A DNA stretch of 64,000 nucleotides from Bacteroidia bacterium (GCA_030427255.1 JAUHWY010000016.1:1-64000); one strand, 5' to 3'. Positions 7,694-16,757 are shown, numbered from the stretch's first letter. Made by a program: numbers and translations. Notes: generated by a model not told the origin, from the letters alone.

Positions 7694-8140
7694 TTAGCGT
7701 ACGGGAATTAAATTAACCGTTCCTGCAGCCAGCAAGGAACCGGTAATGCTTTTAACTTCACAGGAAGCATTCAATATACGCGCCCCTTTGCGCACAATTT
7801 TTGCGGTCACCCGCACCTCTTCACCCAAGCGGGCAGTGCCCAAATAATCGATGTGCATGTTCACGCTTACATGAAAGGGCTCAATGCCCAAAACAAACAA
7901 ATGCATGCCAATGGCATCGTCAATCATGGTGGCAATCATGCCTCCATGCAACATCCCGGCGGGATTGGTCATTTCATTCCTCACCTCAAACCCTAAGGTC
8001 AGGTGCGACTCCCTAACCTCAATAATTTTGCCGCGTAACCAATTGCTTACTGCCGAAGGAGCCGTGTCAATATATTGTCCTTCGAACGCTTTGTATTTTT
8101 CAACTCCGGGATGCATGCCCCAAAAATACATGCTGTTCAT
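7694..8140 (-). CDS. PaaI family hotdog-fold thioesterase
   Basis: 148 aa. The hotdog thioesterase pattern is clear: NPAGMLHGGMIATMIDDAIGM (HGG loop and hotdog helix) then VNMHIDYLGTARLGEEVRVTAKIVRKG and a closing strand. Such enzymes cleave acyl-CoA thioesters; substrate unknown. Two starts are possible: ATG at 8140 or ATG at 8116. A TATTTTTG box overlaps codons 4-6 of the longer form and lies 4 bp before the ATG at 8116, with a TTTG 22 bp further upstream, so the shorter 140-aa form may be the real product, read from a near-leaderless mRNA. Its stop is 4 bp from the convergent gene at 7689. Confidence 0.85.
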   Translation of the reverse strand: MNSMYFWGMHPGVEKYKAFEGQYIDTAPSAVSNWLRGKIIEVRESHLTLGFEVRNEMTNPAGMLHGGMIATMIDDAIGMHLFVLGIEPFHVSVNMHIDYLGTARLGEEVRVTAKIVRKGARILNASCEVKSITGSLLAAGTVNLIPVR

Positions 8141-8184
8141 TGGCCTTTGGCAAAGTTTTTGCTTAATTTTCTTAAAAACCGCTT

Positions 8185-8688
8185 ATGCAAACGCGCATTG
8201 TCCTTAGTTTCTTGGTTTTGTTGCTGTTGGCAACTTCGACCCATGCACAACGTACGCCTCGCAAGGAAAGGGCAAAGGAGCGCCGCAGCCAAATGGCGCC
8301 TCGAGAACAAGCCCAGGCAAAGCGTGTGTTGCGTCGAACCAACGTCACTATCCACCACGCCAAAAAGCAGTTGGCGGAGCACCAGAACAAAACCGGGGAT
8401 TTGGCTAAAGCGGTTTCTCACCAGCGCTACGCCATATCTTTGCTTCGAAGAGGTATGGACAAGCGGGCCATTGCTCATAGCCGGCGTGCGCGGCGCCTAG
8501 CCTTTGCTTCCATCCAGGCCAATCAGGGCAAAATTCCGGAAGGAATGCAGTTTGCCGAAGGTGAGGGGAGCGACGATGGATTCTCGGACGACCAATTGGA
8601 CGCTGATTTGGATAAAGAGTTTGGTAGTCAGGTTGTTTTAGAAGACGACCGCATTTTGGAAGATGCCCTATCCGATTTGGAAGAATAG
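8185..8688 (+). CDS. Secreted basic/acidic hypothetical protein
   Basis: 167 aa with a signal peptide ending at HAQ (residue 22). The middle (residues 23-115) is very basic and predicted helical (RRTNVTIHHAKKQLAEHQN, AVSHQRYAISLLRRGMDK). The C-terminal 45 residues are strongly acidic (GSDDGFSDDQLDADLDKEFG). It has no cysteines in the mature part, no membrane helix and no sorting domain, so it is probably periplasmic. No family recognised. Palindromic element E begins five bases after the stop codon. Confidence 0.75.
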   Translation: MQTRIVLSFLVLLLLATSTHAQRTPRKERAKERRSQMAPREQAQAKRVLRRTNVTIHHAKKQLAEHQNKTGDLAKAVSHQRYAISLLRRGMDKRAIAHSRRARRLAFASIQANQGKIPEGMQFAEGEGSDDGFSDDQLDADLDKEFGSQVVLEDDRILEDALSDLEE

Positions 8689-8693
8689 TTTTT

Positions 8694-8900
8694 GGGCGCC
8701 TTAACGGAGTCCGGCTATTACTGGCCTTGGGGTGCATGCTTTCCGGCTAAGTGCTGCATGCAGGATTCCCCGGTGAACTTAAGTTTAGGTTTTTAGAAGT
8801 CTGTTTATTGGCTTTTGGGGGCTTGCTAAAGCGCCGCCGCCAAAAGCCGTGCCGGAAATGCATGCTCCCCTGCGGCCGGTAGCCGCCTCCCTCCTGGCGC
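8694..8900 (+). repeat. Nested palindromic intergenic element, copy E
   Basis: Begins GGGCGCCTTAAC and ends CTCCTGGCGC. TGCATGCTTTCCGGC near 8733 pairs with GCCGGAAATGCATGC near 8850, and a second palindrome GGCTTTTGG / CCAAAAGCC sits inside it. At about 207 bp this is the longest copy of the family, apparently with an extra nested arm. Lies directly 3' of the gene ending at 8688. Confidence 0.7.
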
Positions 8901-9013
8901 TTAAGCTCCGAAAAAGAGAGTTTAATACAAATTACCAATTAGGCTAGGTGGAACCCAATACCATGGCTGGTTGATCCCTCAAATATGGCTAATGCCCCTT
9001 TCTGGGTTTGTAG

Positions 9014-9058
9014 CCTTAGCCCAAGCCAAACGGGACTGAAAGGTTTGGCAAGCTAAGG
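9014..9058. other. Two-part hairpin downstream of the 37-aa lipoprotein gene
   Basis: CCTTAGC and GCCAAAC on the left pair with GTTTGGC and GCTAAGG on the right, with a small internal loop and an 11-base end loop. It lies 8 bp past the stop of the minus-strand lipoprotein gene. There is no T run, so its role as a terminator is open. Confidence 0.4.
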
Positions 9059-9066
9059 ATGCTGCT

Positions 9067-9180
9067 TTACATCTGCCCCATGGGCGTAGGTGTGCCGCGT
9101 TTTCCGTTGCATTTGTAGGTGCCGGCACAGCTCGAAAGCAATACAACAAGAAGGACCAAAAGAGCAACTCGCAAAAACAT
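9067..9180 (-). CDS. Very small lipoprotein, 37 aa
   Basis: ATG at 9180 to TAA at 9067. The product starts MFLRVALLVLLVVLLSSC, a lipoprotein signal with a textbook lipobox (LSSC, lipid cysteine 18), leaving a mature peptide of 20 residues, CAGTYKCNGKRGTPTPMGQM. The conserved-looking KCNGKRGTPTP tail resembles tiny Bacteroidota lipoproteins that gene finders tend to skip. It is a single gene followed by a hairpin. The lipobox and complete frame support it; function unknown. Confidence 0.6.
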   Translation of the reverse strand: MFLRVALLVLLVVLLSSCAGTYKCNGKRGTPTPMGQM

Positions 9181-9276
9181 AAGTGGACCTATTTGGGGAT
9201 GCTTTTATAGAACGCAGCTTGGCCACCTTTTGGTATGCAGCTTGAGAACACTTAGCTTATTTAAACGCGGCAGAAC

Positions 9277-9310
9277 AAAAAAAAGGCCGACTTTGAAGCC
9301 GGCCTTTTTT
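9277..9310 (-). terminator. Rho-independent terminator
   Basis: Arms 9279-9289 and 9300-9310 form an 11-bp stem (AAAAAAGGCCG with CGGCCTTTTTT) flanked by an A run on the left. It is placed 18 bp after the stop of the minus-strand gene at 9328, and could also act on the plus strand. Confidence 0.85.
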
Positions 9311-9327
9311 GAGTAGTTCATGGTTTA

Positions 9328-11043
9328 TTAGTGCACCACCGATATGCGGCTGTACCACTGTTGTTTTTCGCCCTTAAGCAGCAGGAGATAGGTGCCTGCG
9401 GCTAGGTTTTGGACAGAAATGCTGCTCTCACTCTGGGGAACATCGTACTCTGCATTTCCTATCCGTTGCCCGGTGAGGCTAAAGAGTTCCCATCCATTGA
9501 TGGGCAAACCTTCAATCCGCACTTGGTCGTTGCTTGGATTCGGGAAGATGTTGAAATGCTGGTTGGCATCGCTAATGCCCTGCATGGAGCTAATGGTTAC
9601 GTCAATGCAGGTAGTGTCGGCGTTTCCACAGTCGTTGTAGGCATAAATACATACCGTTTTAGGTCCAAGCGAAGTGTAAGTGTGTACGTAAGGTAAAGTG
9701 GGGTTGGTAACCACACTGCCCATACCAAAGTCAACCACAACAGAGTCGGCACCCTCAATGCTGTCAGGCACGGTTACATCCGGACCGTCTACCGAAAGGT
9801 TAACGTCAGCATCTACATCGGCGCAAAGGTCTACGGTTTCACAAATACTATCTACCACGCAGCCGTTGTCTGCTTTTAGGCAAACGCAAAAGGAGCCGCT
9901 GGAGGGGAAGGTGTGGGTATAGGGTTGTCCGCTTGCGGGAACGTAATCGCTCGGACAGAAGAGCCAAGTAGCGTTGGGGCTAGAACCGGAAGTATTGGTA
10001 ACTTCCACGTCCAACTCATCGATGGTGTGAGAAAAGCTGAGGTTTAGAGCCGCAGGAGACGAAGAGGCCGTTCCGTTGGCGGAGCCTGTAGTTTGTGGAT
10101 CACTAGCGTTAACACGGAAAAGGTAACCGGAACCGGGTGTCATATTAGGTAGGGTGCCGGTGATGCTGCTGCCGGTGGTAGCATTGAGCGTACCAATTAC
10201 GTTTCCGGAGAAGTTGCCGTTGGCGTCGGACATTTCCAAGCTAAAGGTATTGTTGGCGTTCATTGGGCCGTTAACCAAGGTAAAGGGCACTGTAATGGAC
10301 TGCCCGGAGCACAGGGTAGCCGAAGCCGGGTCGCCGGTGGTGATTCCGGGTACCACCAATGGACCGGTAATTTCGATATCATCAATGCCGAGGGCGGGGT
10401 CGCTACCTCCGGTGGCTTGGTTGTTCACAAAGCGCCATCCAAAGCGCAGTTGCGCGCGGTTGTCAAATGCGGGGTCGGTAAGTGTGGTTTGGGTCCAACT
10501 GCTCTGGCCAACCATAGTAAAGTTGGGGTACTGAGTCCAAGTACTTCCGCCGTTTGTTGAGTAATACAACTCACCAAAGGCCTCGTTGGGACTTCCTGCA
10601 CAAAGCCACCAAAAGCTCAAACTTACCCCCGTTTGCCCGGTGGTGTTGACGTCAACGGACATGTGGGTAAAATAATTTTGAGAAAAGGTACACAACCCAT
10701 CTGCAGCGCGGTAGTGCGCATTGTCAACACCCGTGTTAAATCCATCCAAAGAGCTTAGATGAAGGTAATTTCCATTAGGGTTGGTAATGCCTCCCGGTTG
10801 TGCCGGAGTGGCAGAAATAGGAACATTAATGGTTTGGAAACAAAAAATACTGATGTTTCCACCGTTGTAACTGTTGTTTATGGTCCAAGTGTTGTCACCG
10901 ACATTGGTGGAGTTTACTGCGGTGGAGTTCAACACCATGTCGGCGCTAAACGCATTGGAAAAATCTTCAAAAAAGAGCTGTTGGGTTTGGGCACTTAAGC
11001 CAAGGCTAAGCGAACCAAAGAGTATGGTACATAGTTTTTTCAT
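9328..11043 (-). CDS. Large T9SS type A cargo with jelly-roll and PKD-like domains
   Basis: 571 aa from the ATG at 11043, chosen because it opens a normal signal peptide (MKKLCTILFGSLSLGLSAQ); an upstream in-frame ATG exists. Residues 20-220 resemble a MAM/jelly-roll domain (FFEDFSNAF, VSLSFWWLCAGSPNEAFGELYYSTNGGSTW, FGWRFVNNQA, LGIDDIEI). Two Ig/PKD-like modules follow (SFSHTIDELDVEVTNTSG, YTSLGPKTVCIYAYNDCG). A type A sorting domain ends the protein (NIFPNPSNDQVRIEG, LFSLTGQRIG, LAAGTYLLLL). It is probably surface-displayed or released; no protease or glycosidase active site is visible. A terminator follows its stop. Confidence 0.85.
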   Translation of the reverse strand: MKKLCTILFGSLSLGLSAQTQQLFFEDFSNAFSADMVLNSTAVNSTNVGDNTWTINNSYNGGNISIFCFQTINVPISATPAQPGGITNPNGNYLHLSSLDGFNTGVDNAHYRAADGLCTFSQNYFTHMSVDVNTTGQTGVSLSFWWLCAGSPNEAFGELYYSTNGGSTWTQYPNFTMVGQSSWTQTTLTDPAFDNRAQLRFGWRFVNNQATGGSDPALGIDDIEITGPLVVPGITTGDPASATLCSGQSITVPFTLVNGPMNANNTFSLEMSDANGNFSGNVIGTLNATTGSSITGTLPNMTPGSGYLFRVNASDPQTTGSANGTASSSPAALNLSFSHTIDELDVEVTNTSGSSPNATWLFCPSDYVPASGQPYTHTFPSSGSFCVCLKADNGCVVDSICETVDLCADVDADVNLSVDGPDVTVPDSIEGADSVVVDFGMGSVVTNPTLPYVHTYTSLGPKTVCIYAYNDCGNADTTCIDVTISSMQGISDANQHFNIFPNPSNDQVRIEGLPINGWELFSLTGQRIGNAEYDVPQSESSISVQNLAAGTYLLLLKGEKQQWYSRISVVH

Positions 11044-11159
11044 AAGGACTTCATTTTCTTTAGTAAAAATAGTGATTTGTAAGAAAAAAGCCCTTTTGTT
11101 CACAAAATTCCTGTCAAAATTTAGGGATTAGGCCTCGCGCTAAGGTTTATTGCGGGAAT

Positions 11160-12476
11160 TTAATTGGATTGGAACGCAGCTTCTTGCCTTTCTTTCTCAA
11201 AAAAGAAGCGTTCTTCTCCAAAGGCGGGCTTAAGGTCGTCGAGCCAAATGGCTTTTTCGTCGTATTTTGCAAAGAAGGGCCGGTGCACCCATTGGGCATT
11301 TCTGCCTTGAATGAACCGAAGGGTAATGACCTTTTCGCCGGCTACATTTGCCGGTCCCAGCACCTGTACTTTTCCCGGCCCTGCCGACATGCTTGGGCCG
11401 CGCACCGTACGACAAATACCGCTTACCCCTTGGTAGGCTTTTTGAAATATTTCCCAAGCCCTAACCAAGGGCACGGCAAAGTAGTCTTGGGCACCCGTAT
11501 CTCTAGCTAAAAACATATAGTAAGGTATGCAGCCATGCTTTACTTGCAGTTGCCACATTTCTTTCCATGCCTCGGCGCTGTCGTTAATGCCTGCCATAAT
11601 GGGGGATTGGGTGCGAATCTCTGCTCCGGTAGATTTGATTTTGGCTATGGCCTCCTGCACGGCAGGCGTGCGTAGTTCGGCAGGATGATTAAAGTGCGCC
11701 ATAAAGGCGAGATGTAGGCCGGAAGCGCGTACTTCTTTGAATAAGTCCAGTACATCTTCGGCATCCTTATCCGTTAAAAAGCGGTAGGGCCAATAGCCGA
11801 GAGCCTTAGTACCAATGCGGATATGCCTTAGGTTTGGCACGTTTCCATGGAGCAAGGGCTCAATGTACATGCGGAGCCTTTTGGCGGTCATTATCATGGG
11901 GTCGCCGCCGGTAAACAAGACGTCGGTGATTTCGGGGTGGCGCTTTAGGTATTTTACCAAAAGCTCGGTTTCTTGCATGGCAAATTTTAGTTCGTCCATG
12001 CCCACAAACTGTGGCCAGCGAAAACAAAAGGTGCAATAGGCATGGCAGGTTTGGCCGTGCTGAGGAAAAAACAAGGCTGTTTGGTCGTATTTATGTTGCA
12101 CCCCGGTGAGCTTTACGCCGTCAATTTCGGGTACGTTTTGCTCTTGTTGTCCGGCAGGGTGTGGATTCAATTGCAAACGAATGCGGTCTGCTATTTTTTT
12201 CAACTCCACTTTTCCTACTTCTTTACGCAAGGCTTCGGCTATGAGCTTGTAATGGGCATTGCTCAGCATTTCTTTTTGAGGAAATGTAAGCCGGAACATT
12301 GGGTCGTTGGGTACTTTTTCCCAATCGATAAGTTGCTCCACTACATAATTGTTGACCTTAAATGGAAGTACCGACCCCACCACCTCAATGTCGAATTGCT
12401 CATCGGCAGATAAGTAGGTTTGCACTTGAGGGATTTTTCGAAAATTGGATAGGGTATATACTTTGTACTTTTCCAT
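11160..12476 (-). CDS. KamA family radical SAM protein (lysine 2,3-aminomutase-like)
   Basis: 438 aa from the ATG at 12476; the frame extends upstream, but the promoter box lies inside that extension. The radical SAM cluster motif CHAYCTFC (Cys144, Cys148, Cys151) is followed by FRWPQF, then VLFTGGDPMIM and IRIGTKALGYWPYRFL, all typical of the KamA/EpmB branch. KamA enzymes use pyridoxal phosphate and S-adenosylmethionine to move an amino group on lysine or a similar residue. This shorter, divergent branch is often annotated only as KamA family. No lysine-fermentation gene lies nearby, so the substrate is unknown. Confidence 0.85.
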   Translation of the reverse strand: MEKYKVYTLSNFRKIPQVQTYLSADEQFDIEVVGSVLPFKVNNYVVEQLIDWEKVPNDPMFRLTFPQKEMLSNAHYKLIAEALRKEVGKVELKKIADRIRLQLNPHPAGQQEQNVPEIDGVKLTGVQHKYDQTALFFPQHGQTCHAYCTFCFRWPQFVGMDELKFAMQETELLVKYLKRHPEITDVLFTGGDPMIMTAKRLRMYIEPLLHGNVPNLRHIRIGTKALGYWPYRFLTDKDAEDVLDLFKEVRASGLHLAFMAHFNHPAELRTPAVQEAIAKIKSTGAEIRTQSPIMAGINDSAEAWKEMWQLQVKHGCIPYYMFLARDTGAQDYFAVPLVRAWEIFQKAYQGVSGICRTVRGPSMSAGPGKVQVLGPANVAGEKVITLRFIQGRNAQWVHRPFFAKYDEKAIWLDDLKPAFGEERFFFEKERQEAAFQSN

Positions 12477-12545
12477 GCCGGTATTTAAGGGTATTGAAAC
12501 CAAAGAACGAACTTTGGAATATTTGATAAGATGAATAGAATCTTG

Positions 12546-12553
12546 CAAAAATA
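12546..12553 (-). promoter_or_regulatory. Putative -7 box for the KamA-like gene
   Basis: TATTTTTG on the minus strand, 70 bp before the chosen ATG at 12476. It overlaps the upstream extension of the reading frame, which argues that translation starts at 12476. No TTG at -33 was found. Confidence 0.4.
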
Positions 12554-12585
12554 CAAAATTTGAAAATTAATAAAAAGTAACTTTT

Positions 12586-12727
12586 GCGCCAGGGGCCGAA
12601 GGAATAGCCCGGAGGCTTTGGCCCCGTGCAGCTTAGCCGAGGATGCGTAGCTTTGCGAAGCAACCGCAGGCTTAGCTGCACGTGGGCTAAAGCCGAGGAC
12701 TAGCACTGAGGACCCGCCCGGGCGCCC
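12586..12727 (-). repeat. Nested palindromic intergenic element, copy H
   Basis: Read on the minus strand it begins GGGCGCCCGGGCGGGTCC and ends CCTGGCGC, as the other copies do. GTGCAGCTTAGCC pairs with GGCTTAGCTGCAC around a core with TAGCTTTGCGAAGC. Lies directly 3' of the terminator of the minus-strand gene at 12768. Confidence 0.75.
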
Positions 12728-12760
12728 AAAAAAAATCCCCCCAACACGTGGAGGGATTTT
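12728..12760 (-). terminator. Rho-independent terminator of the 1329-aa gene
   Basis: On the minus strand AAAATCCCTCC (12760-12750) pairs with GGGGGGATTTT (12742-12732) with one mismatch, followed by a run of T. It lies 7 bp after the stop of the minus-strand gene at 12768. Confidence 0.8.
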
Positions 12761-12767
12761 AATCGAA

Positions 12768-15700
12768 TTACCGAATCAGGTTTACTTTGCCTTGAAGCGG
12801 GCTGTCGTCGAAGGGGAAAGGGCTGTCGACTTGATATTCAATGCGGTAATTATAAATGCCTACCGGAACTTCTTGGTTGAGGTGCGTGCCGTCCCAACCG
12901 TGTTCCAGCTTGTTGCTGGTGAAGATTTCGTCGCCCCAGCGGTTGAATATCCGCAAAGTGTAGGACTTGATTCGTGTGCCGTAGGCTCGGAAAATTTCGT
13001 TGTCGCCGTCGCCGTTGGGGGTAAAGGTGTTGGGTACGAACAGCGTGGGACGGCAGCCATCGCGCAGGTGAATGCTGTCGCGGATTTCGCAGCCGTAAGG
13101 ATCTATGGTAAAGGCATGGTACCAGCCGGTGTCGCTTACTGCTATTTTGTGCCCTTGCTCGCCGTGTTGCCATTGCCAGTCGTAATCGGGGTCAAGCCAA
13201 AGGGTTATGCTTTGATCGCAAACGAAAGTATCTTCCGGAGTTCGATCTATGGGTTCGGGAGCTTCGGAGACCAAAAAGGTCCAAATGGAGTCGCAACCCG
13301 CTAAGCTTTGGTAGCGCCTTTCAAAGATTCCGGCATGGTGGAAGGTCTGTTGACCAAAGGTTGCCGGCTGGCCTTGGCATAGGCTTAGGTTTACTAAGCT
13401 GTCCAACACAGGGGCCACCCGAATTTCTGTAATGTAAATGGAGTCGCAGCCAAACTGAGATTGGAGGGAATCTATATAGGTTCCTGCCTGGTTTTGGTTG
13501 CCGGTTGCCGTGGGCCAGCTTTCTCCTTCGCAGAGCTGAATGGTCTCGTTTTGAGTGGTTACCGGGTCTAGGCTTACCTGATACACAAATACCGAATCAC
13601 AGCCCCTAATGGTTTGATATGCCTGAGTATATACTCCTCCTTGATGCACCACTTGACCGTTGGGTAGGCTGAGGCTGCTTCCATCGCATAGCCTGAAGTT
13701 TTGAGTGAAACTATGGCTTGGCCAAACCGTAAGTTGCGTGTTTAGCGTCGAGTCACAACCTTGGGTTGTACTTAAGGTTAGGCTGTGTATGCCCGGTGTT
13801 TGTACCTGCAAGCCGTTGGCTAGGGTATGCACGTCCCCTTGGCATATAAAGGCACTGTCGTTTTGGGTGTAGCTCGGTTGTTGGCTAATCGTTATTAAAA
13901 AGGTAGAATCGCAGCCATGTATGGTTGACAAAGTCAGGTTGAAGCTGCCCGGATTTTGGGTCCAACTTTGGTCGGGCAGCATTAGGCTGTCTCCTTGGCA
14001 AAAGTCGGCCTGCCAAGCGATTTGATAGCTAGGCCAAACCTGCACTTGATGCAGGATGGTGGAGTCGCAGCCTGCCATGCTTTGCAGGTTGGTGGTATAT
14101 AGGCCTATTTGCTGAACATGGCTGCCGTTGCTGAGTTGTACCGAGTCGCCTTGACAAATGCTGCTTTGCAGGTTGGTTTGAAAGGTGTCGGCGACGCTAA
14201 GGAAGGTGGTGAACAGGCTGTCGCAGCCTTGAATGGAGCTTAATTGGCTTATATAAGTTCCGCTTTGCTGAACCGTTTGCCCATCGGGAAGGCTGTGGCT
14301 TTGGCCTTCACAAATGGTGACCCAAAGGCTGTCGTGGTACACCGGCCATAATTGCAGTTGGGTCTCCATTATGGAGTCGCATCCCAAGCTGCTGCTTAGG
14401 GTGTCAAGGTAGGTCCCGGCCGATTGAACGGTTTGTCCGGAGGGCAGCGTGTAGTTTTGGCCTTGACAAATAAAAGCTTGCTGTTGGATATGGTGCACCG
14501 GATTCACTTGTAGGTGTATGGTTACGGTGGAATCGCAGCCTGCTGTGGTTTGCAGGGGAAAGCTGTAGGTGCCGCTTTGGCTTTGATAGCTTTGGTTGGG
14601 CATGGCCAAAGAGTCGCCTTGGCAAATGTGCACCTGAATTTGGGTCCAAAAGGTGTCGTGCACCGTCAATTGGGTTTGGATGATGGAATCGCAACCCCAA
14701 AGGCTTTGCAGGGAGCTGGTATAGGTTCCGGTTTGTTGCACTTGCTGCCCGTCCGGCAGGCTGTAGCTTTGTCCTCGGCAAATGTCGGCGGTTTGGTTTT
14801 GGTTAAATATGGGGTCAACAAAGAGCGTGGTTACCCTAATGGAATCGCAGCCAAAGGTCGTGGCAAGGTGGTCGGTGTATACTCCGCTTTGGTGCTGCCA
14901 GGCGTTTTGAAGCCATGCCGAGTCGCCTTGGCAAATGCGTGTGGTTACAGAGTCAAGGTATACCGGGTGTACCTGAACCATAATATGGGCGGTGTCCGAA
15001 GCGCAAAGGCTGTCGGAGGCTACCAGACTATAATTGCCGGCCTGTATTGCCTGAGCGCTTGGAATGCTCGGGTTTTGGATGCTGCTTATAAATCCTGAAG
15101 GGCCTGTCCACTGGTATTGCAAGCCTGTAGCTACTTGGGCTTGCAGCTGTAGGGTGTCGGATTGACACAAAGGCGCATTGTAGCTGAGTTGTGGGGTGGC
15201 AGGAGGGGTGTGGATCCTAAGCTCAAAGGTGTCCGGAATAATAGGGCAAACGCCTACATTACCTTGGATCACAAATTGCCCTTGGTGGCCCTGCACAGAG
15301 GGTTGAACGGCTACCGAATCTCCTGTGGCCGAAAAATTATTCGGGCCGGACCATTGATAGGTAGCGCCATTGATTCGGTCCACCTGAAGCAAAAAGCCAT
15401 CGCCAAGGCAAACCGTATCTTGGGGATCCGGTATTTGGAATTCAAAGGCATTGTAGTCGGAGAAATAACCATAGCGGCAACCGGATGTGCCACCCCCATT
15501 TACCACTCCCATATGAAAGAGGTGGCTGCTGTTGGTGAGCCTGGAAGCCTGACCTGTAGGAACCTGATTGCTAAGGTTGATTTGGGCATACATCCATGCA
15601 CCATTGGAGCCGGGTACCGGTTGAAAGGCATTGGCCGAGACCCAGCCGGTGTTGCCGTTGAGGTTGAAGTTTCCTTCGCCTCCGGTTTGAACAATCACGT

Positions 15701-16757
15701 TCATGGCAAAAAACTCGTTGGTAGAGCGGGTAAAGCTCACCGAAGAGGAGCCTGTACATTCTATGGTAGGGAGCAGCGCACCGCCCACCTCGCAGCCAAA
15801 GCCGGTGGCGTGCAGCACATAGCTTGGGGAGCTGGTTTGAATGTAGGCCACTGGGTTGGCCAAGGTATGGGCATAGGTTTCACCTGCTTGAAGCGTCGCC
15901 ACGGTAGTACCATCAACTTGCACCGTGGTGCCGTTTTGGCTAGCCAATACAAATACTTTATCCGGACCGTTTAAGTAGCCTTTTACCACAATATATTCAT
16001 CGCCAATAACAGGAATTGGTACAATTTGGTCCCCCATAATGTCCATGCACCCGCCATAGGGAGCTCCTCTCATGGAATCGTCGTTGATGGTAATGGCAAT
16101 GGGCTTATCCGAAACTACGGAGGTTCCTTCCAAATGCTGGTTGGCTGCTGTGCTTACCGCTCGGCCGTTCCAGGTTTCGCCTTGATTAAGCTGAATTGTG
16201 AAGCTTTGTCCTCCGGGGTGCCCCACAATATCTTGAGTGGGGGTTATGGTAATGGTGGTGTTGTTTTGAGTGGCCACAATATCAAAACCGGATCGTGCAT
16301 AATTTATATTGGAAAAAAAGTTTTGAAAGGGCAACAGGAATTGAGTTCCCAAAGCATTTTTACCTTTCAAGGTAAAGATGTCGGGGTTGCAGCCACAGCC
16401 GGGGTTTATTTCGTAATAGGCGGTAATCGGTGCCGAGGATCGAATTCTAAACCCCTTAGTTAGTACTGCATTGGGCGGGTCATTTTCTATCATGGTAATC
16501 CATTGAGTCAGGTCAATGGACTGTGCGCTGTTTGGCCCTAGGGTTAAGGTTTGGACCGGGAAGTTGGGGTTTGCCGGTTGTTCTATACGAATGGTGGCCG
16601 CCTGATTAAAGGTGGCGAATCGGAAAAGGATGGGCCGATCCCCATGATTTTGAGCTGCCTCAGGGGCAACGAACCAAAATAGGGTGTCTTTTTGTGCTTT
16701 GGCATTTAGAAAAAGCAAGCACAGGCATGCCGTTAAGAGGGTAAGACGTGTTTTCAT
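12768..16757 (-). CDS. Giant T9SS type B cargo with IgGFc-binding-like N-terminus and 11 Cys repeats
   Basis: 1329 aa. Signal peptide (to about residue 21). Residues 22-430 resemble the IgGFc-binding protein N-terminal domain (DTLFWFVAPEAAQNHGDRPI, GFRIRSSAPITAYYEI, FVLASQNGTTVQVDG). Two PKD/Ig-like modules follow. Then come 11 tandem repeats of about 45-60 residues, each starting with a Cys motif (ICQGDS, LCEGES) and holding SGxY and GCDS, so two cysteines per repeat. The end is a type B sorting domain (VPNTFTPNGDGDNEIFR, IFNRWGDEIF, GWDGT, PVGIYNYRI). This is a long surface stalk, probably adhesive, disulphide-linked by repeat. It has its own promoter and a long structured leader. Confidence 0.9.
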   Translation of the reverse strand: MKTRLTLLTACLCLLFLNAKAQKDTLFWFVAPEAAQNHGDRPILFRFATFNQAATIRIEQPANPNFPVQTLTLGPNSAQSIDLTQWITMIENDPPNAVLTKGFRIRSSAPITAYYEINPGCGCNPDIFTLKGKNALGTQFLLPFQNFFSNINYARSGFDIVATQNNTTITITPTQDIVGHPGGQSFTIQLNQGETWNGRAVSTAANQHLEGTSVVSDKPIAITINDDSMRGAPYGGCMDIMGDQIVPIPVIGDEYIVVKGYLNGPDKVFVLASQNGTTVQVDGTTVATLQAGETYAHTLANPVAYIQTSSPSYVLHATGFGCEVGGALLPTIECTGSSSVSFTRSTNEFFAMNVIVQTGGEGNFNLNGNTGWVSANAFQPVPGSNGAWMYAQINLSNQVPTGQASRLTNSSHLFHMGVVNGGGTSGCRYGYFSDYNAFEFQIPDPQDTVCLGDGFLLQVDRINGATYQWSGPNNFSATGDSVAVQPSVQGHQGQFVIQGNVGVCPIIPDTFELRIHTPPATPQLSYNAPLCQSDTLQLQAQVATGLQYQWTGPSGFISSIQNPSIPSAQAIQAGNYSLVASDSLCASDTAHIMVQVHPVYLDSVTTRICQGDSAWLQNAWQHQSGVYTDHLATTFGCDSIRVTTLFVDPIFNQNQTADICRGQSYSLPDGQQVQQTGTYTSSLQSLWGCDSIIQTQLTVHDTFWTQIQVHICQGDSLAMPNQSYQSQSGTYSFPLQTTAGCDSTVTIHLQVNPVHHIQQQAFICQGQNYTLPSGQTVQSAGTYLDTLSSSLGCDSIMETQLQLWPVYHDSLWVTICEGQSHSLPDGQTVQQSGTYISQLSSIQGCDSLFTTFLSVADTFQTNLQSSICQGDSVQLSNGSHVQQIGLYTTNLQSMAGCDSTILHQVQVWPSYQIAWQADFCQGDSLMLPDQSWTQNPGSFNLTLSTIHGCDSTFLITISQQPSYTQNDSAFICQGDVHTLANGLQVQTPGIHSLTLSTTQGCDSTLNTQLTVWPSHSFTQNFRLCDGSSLSLPNGQVVHQGGVYTQAYQTIRGCDSVFVYQVSLDPVTTQNETIQLCEGESWPTATGNQNQAGTYIDSLQSQFGCDSIYITEIRVAPVLDSLVNLSLCQGQPATFGQQTFHHAGIFERRYQSLAGCDSIWTFLVSEAPEPIDRTPEDTFVCDQSITLWLDPDYDWQWQHGEQGHKIAVSDTGWYHAFTIDPYGCEIRDSIHLRDGCRPTLFVPNTFTPNGDGDNEIFRAYGTRIKSYTLRIFNRWGDEIFTSNKLEHGWDGTHLNQEVPVGIYNYRIEYQVDSPFPFDDSPLQGKVNLIR

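Noticed and set aside
14514-16463. Plus-strand frames of 145-270 residues opposite the 1329-aa gene
   Set aside because: Composition follows the antisense of the real coding strand; the minus-strand protein has a signal peptide, domains and sorting signal, so these are shadows.
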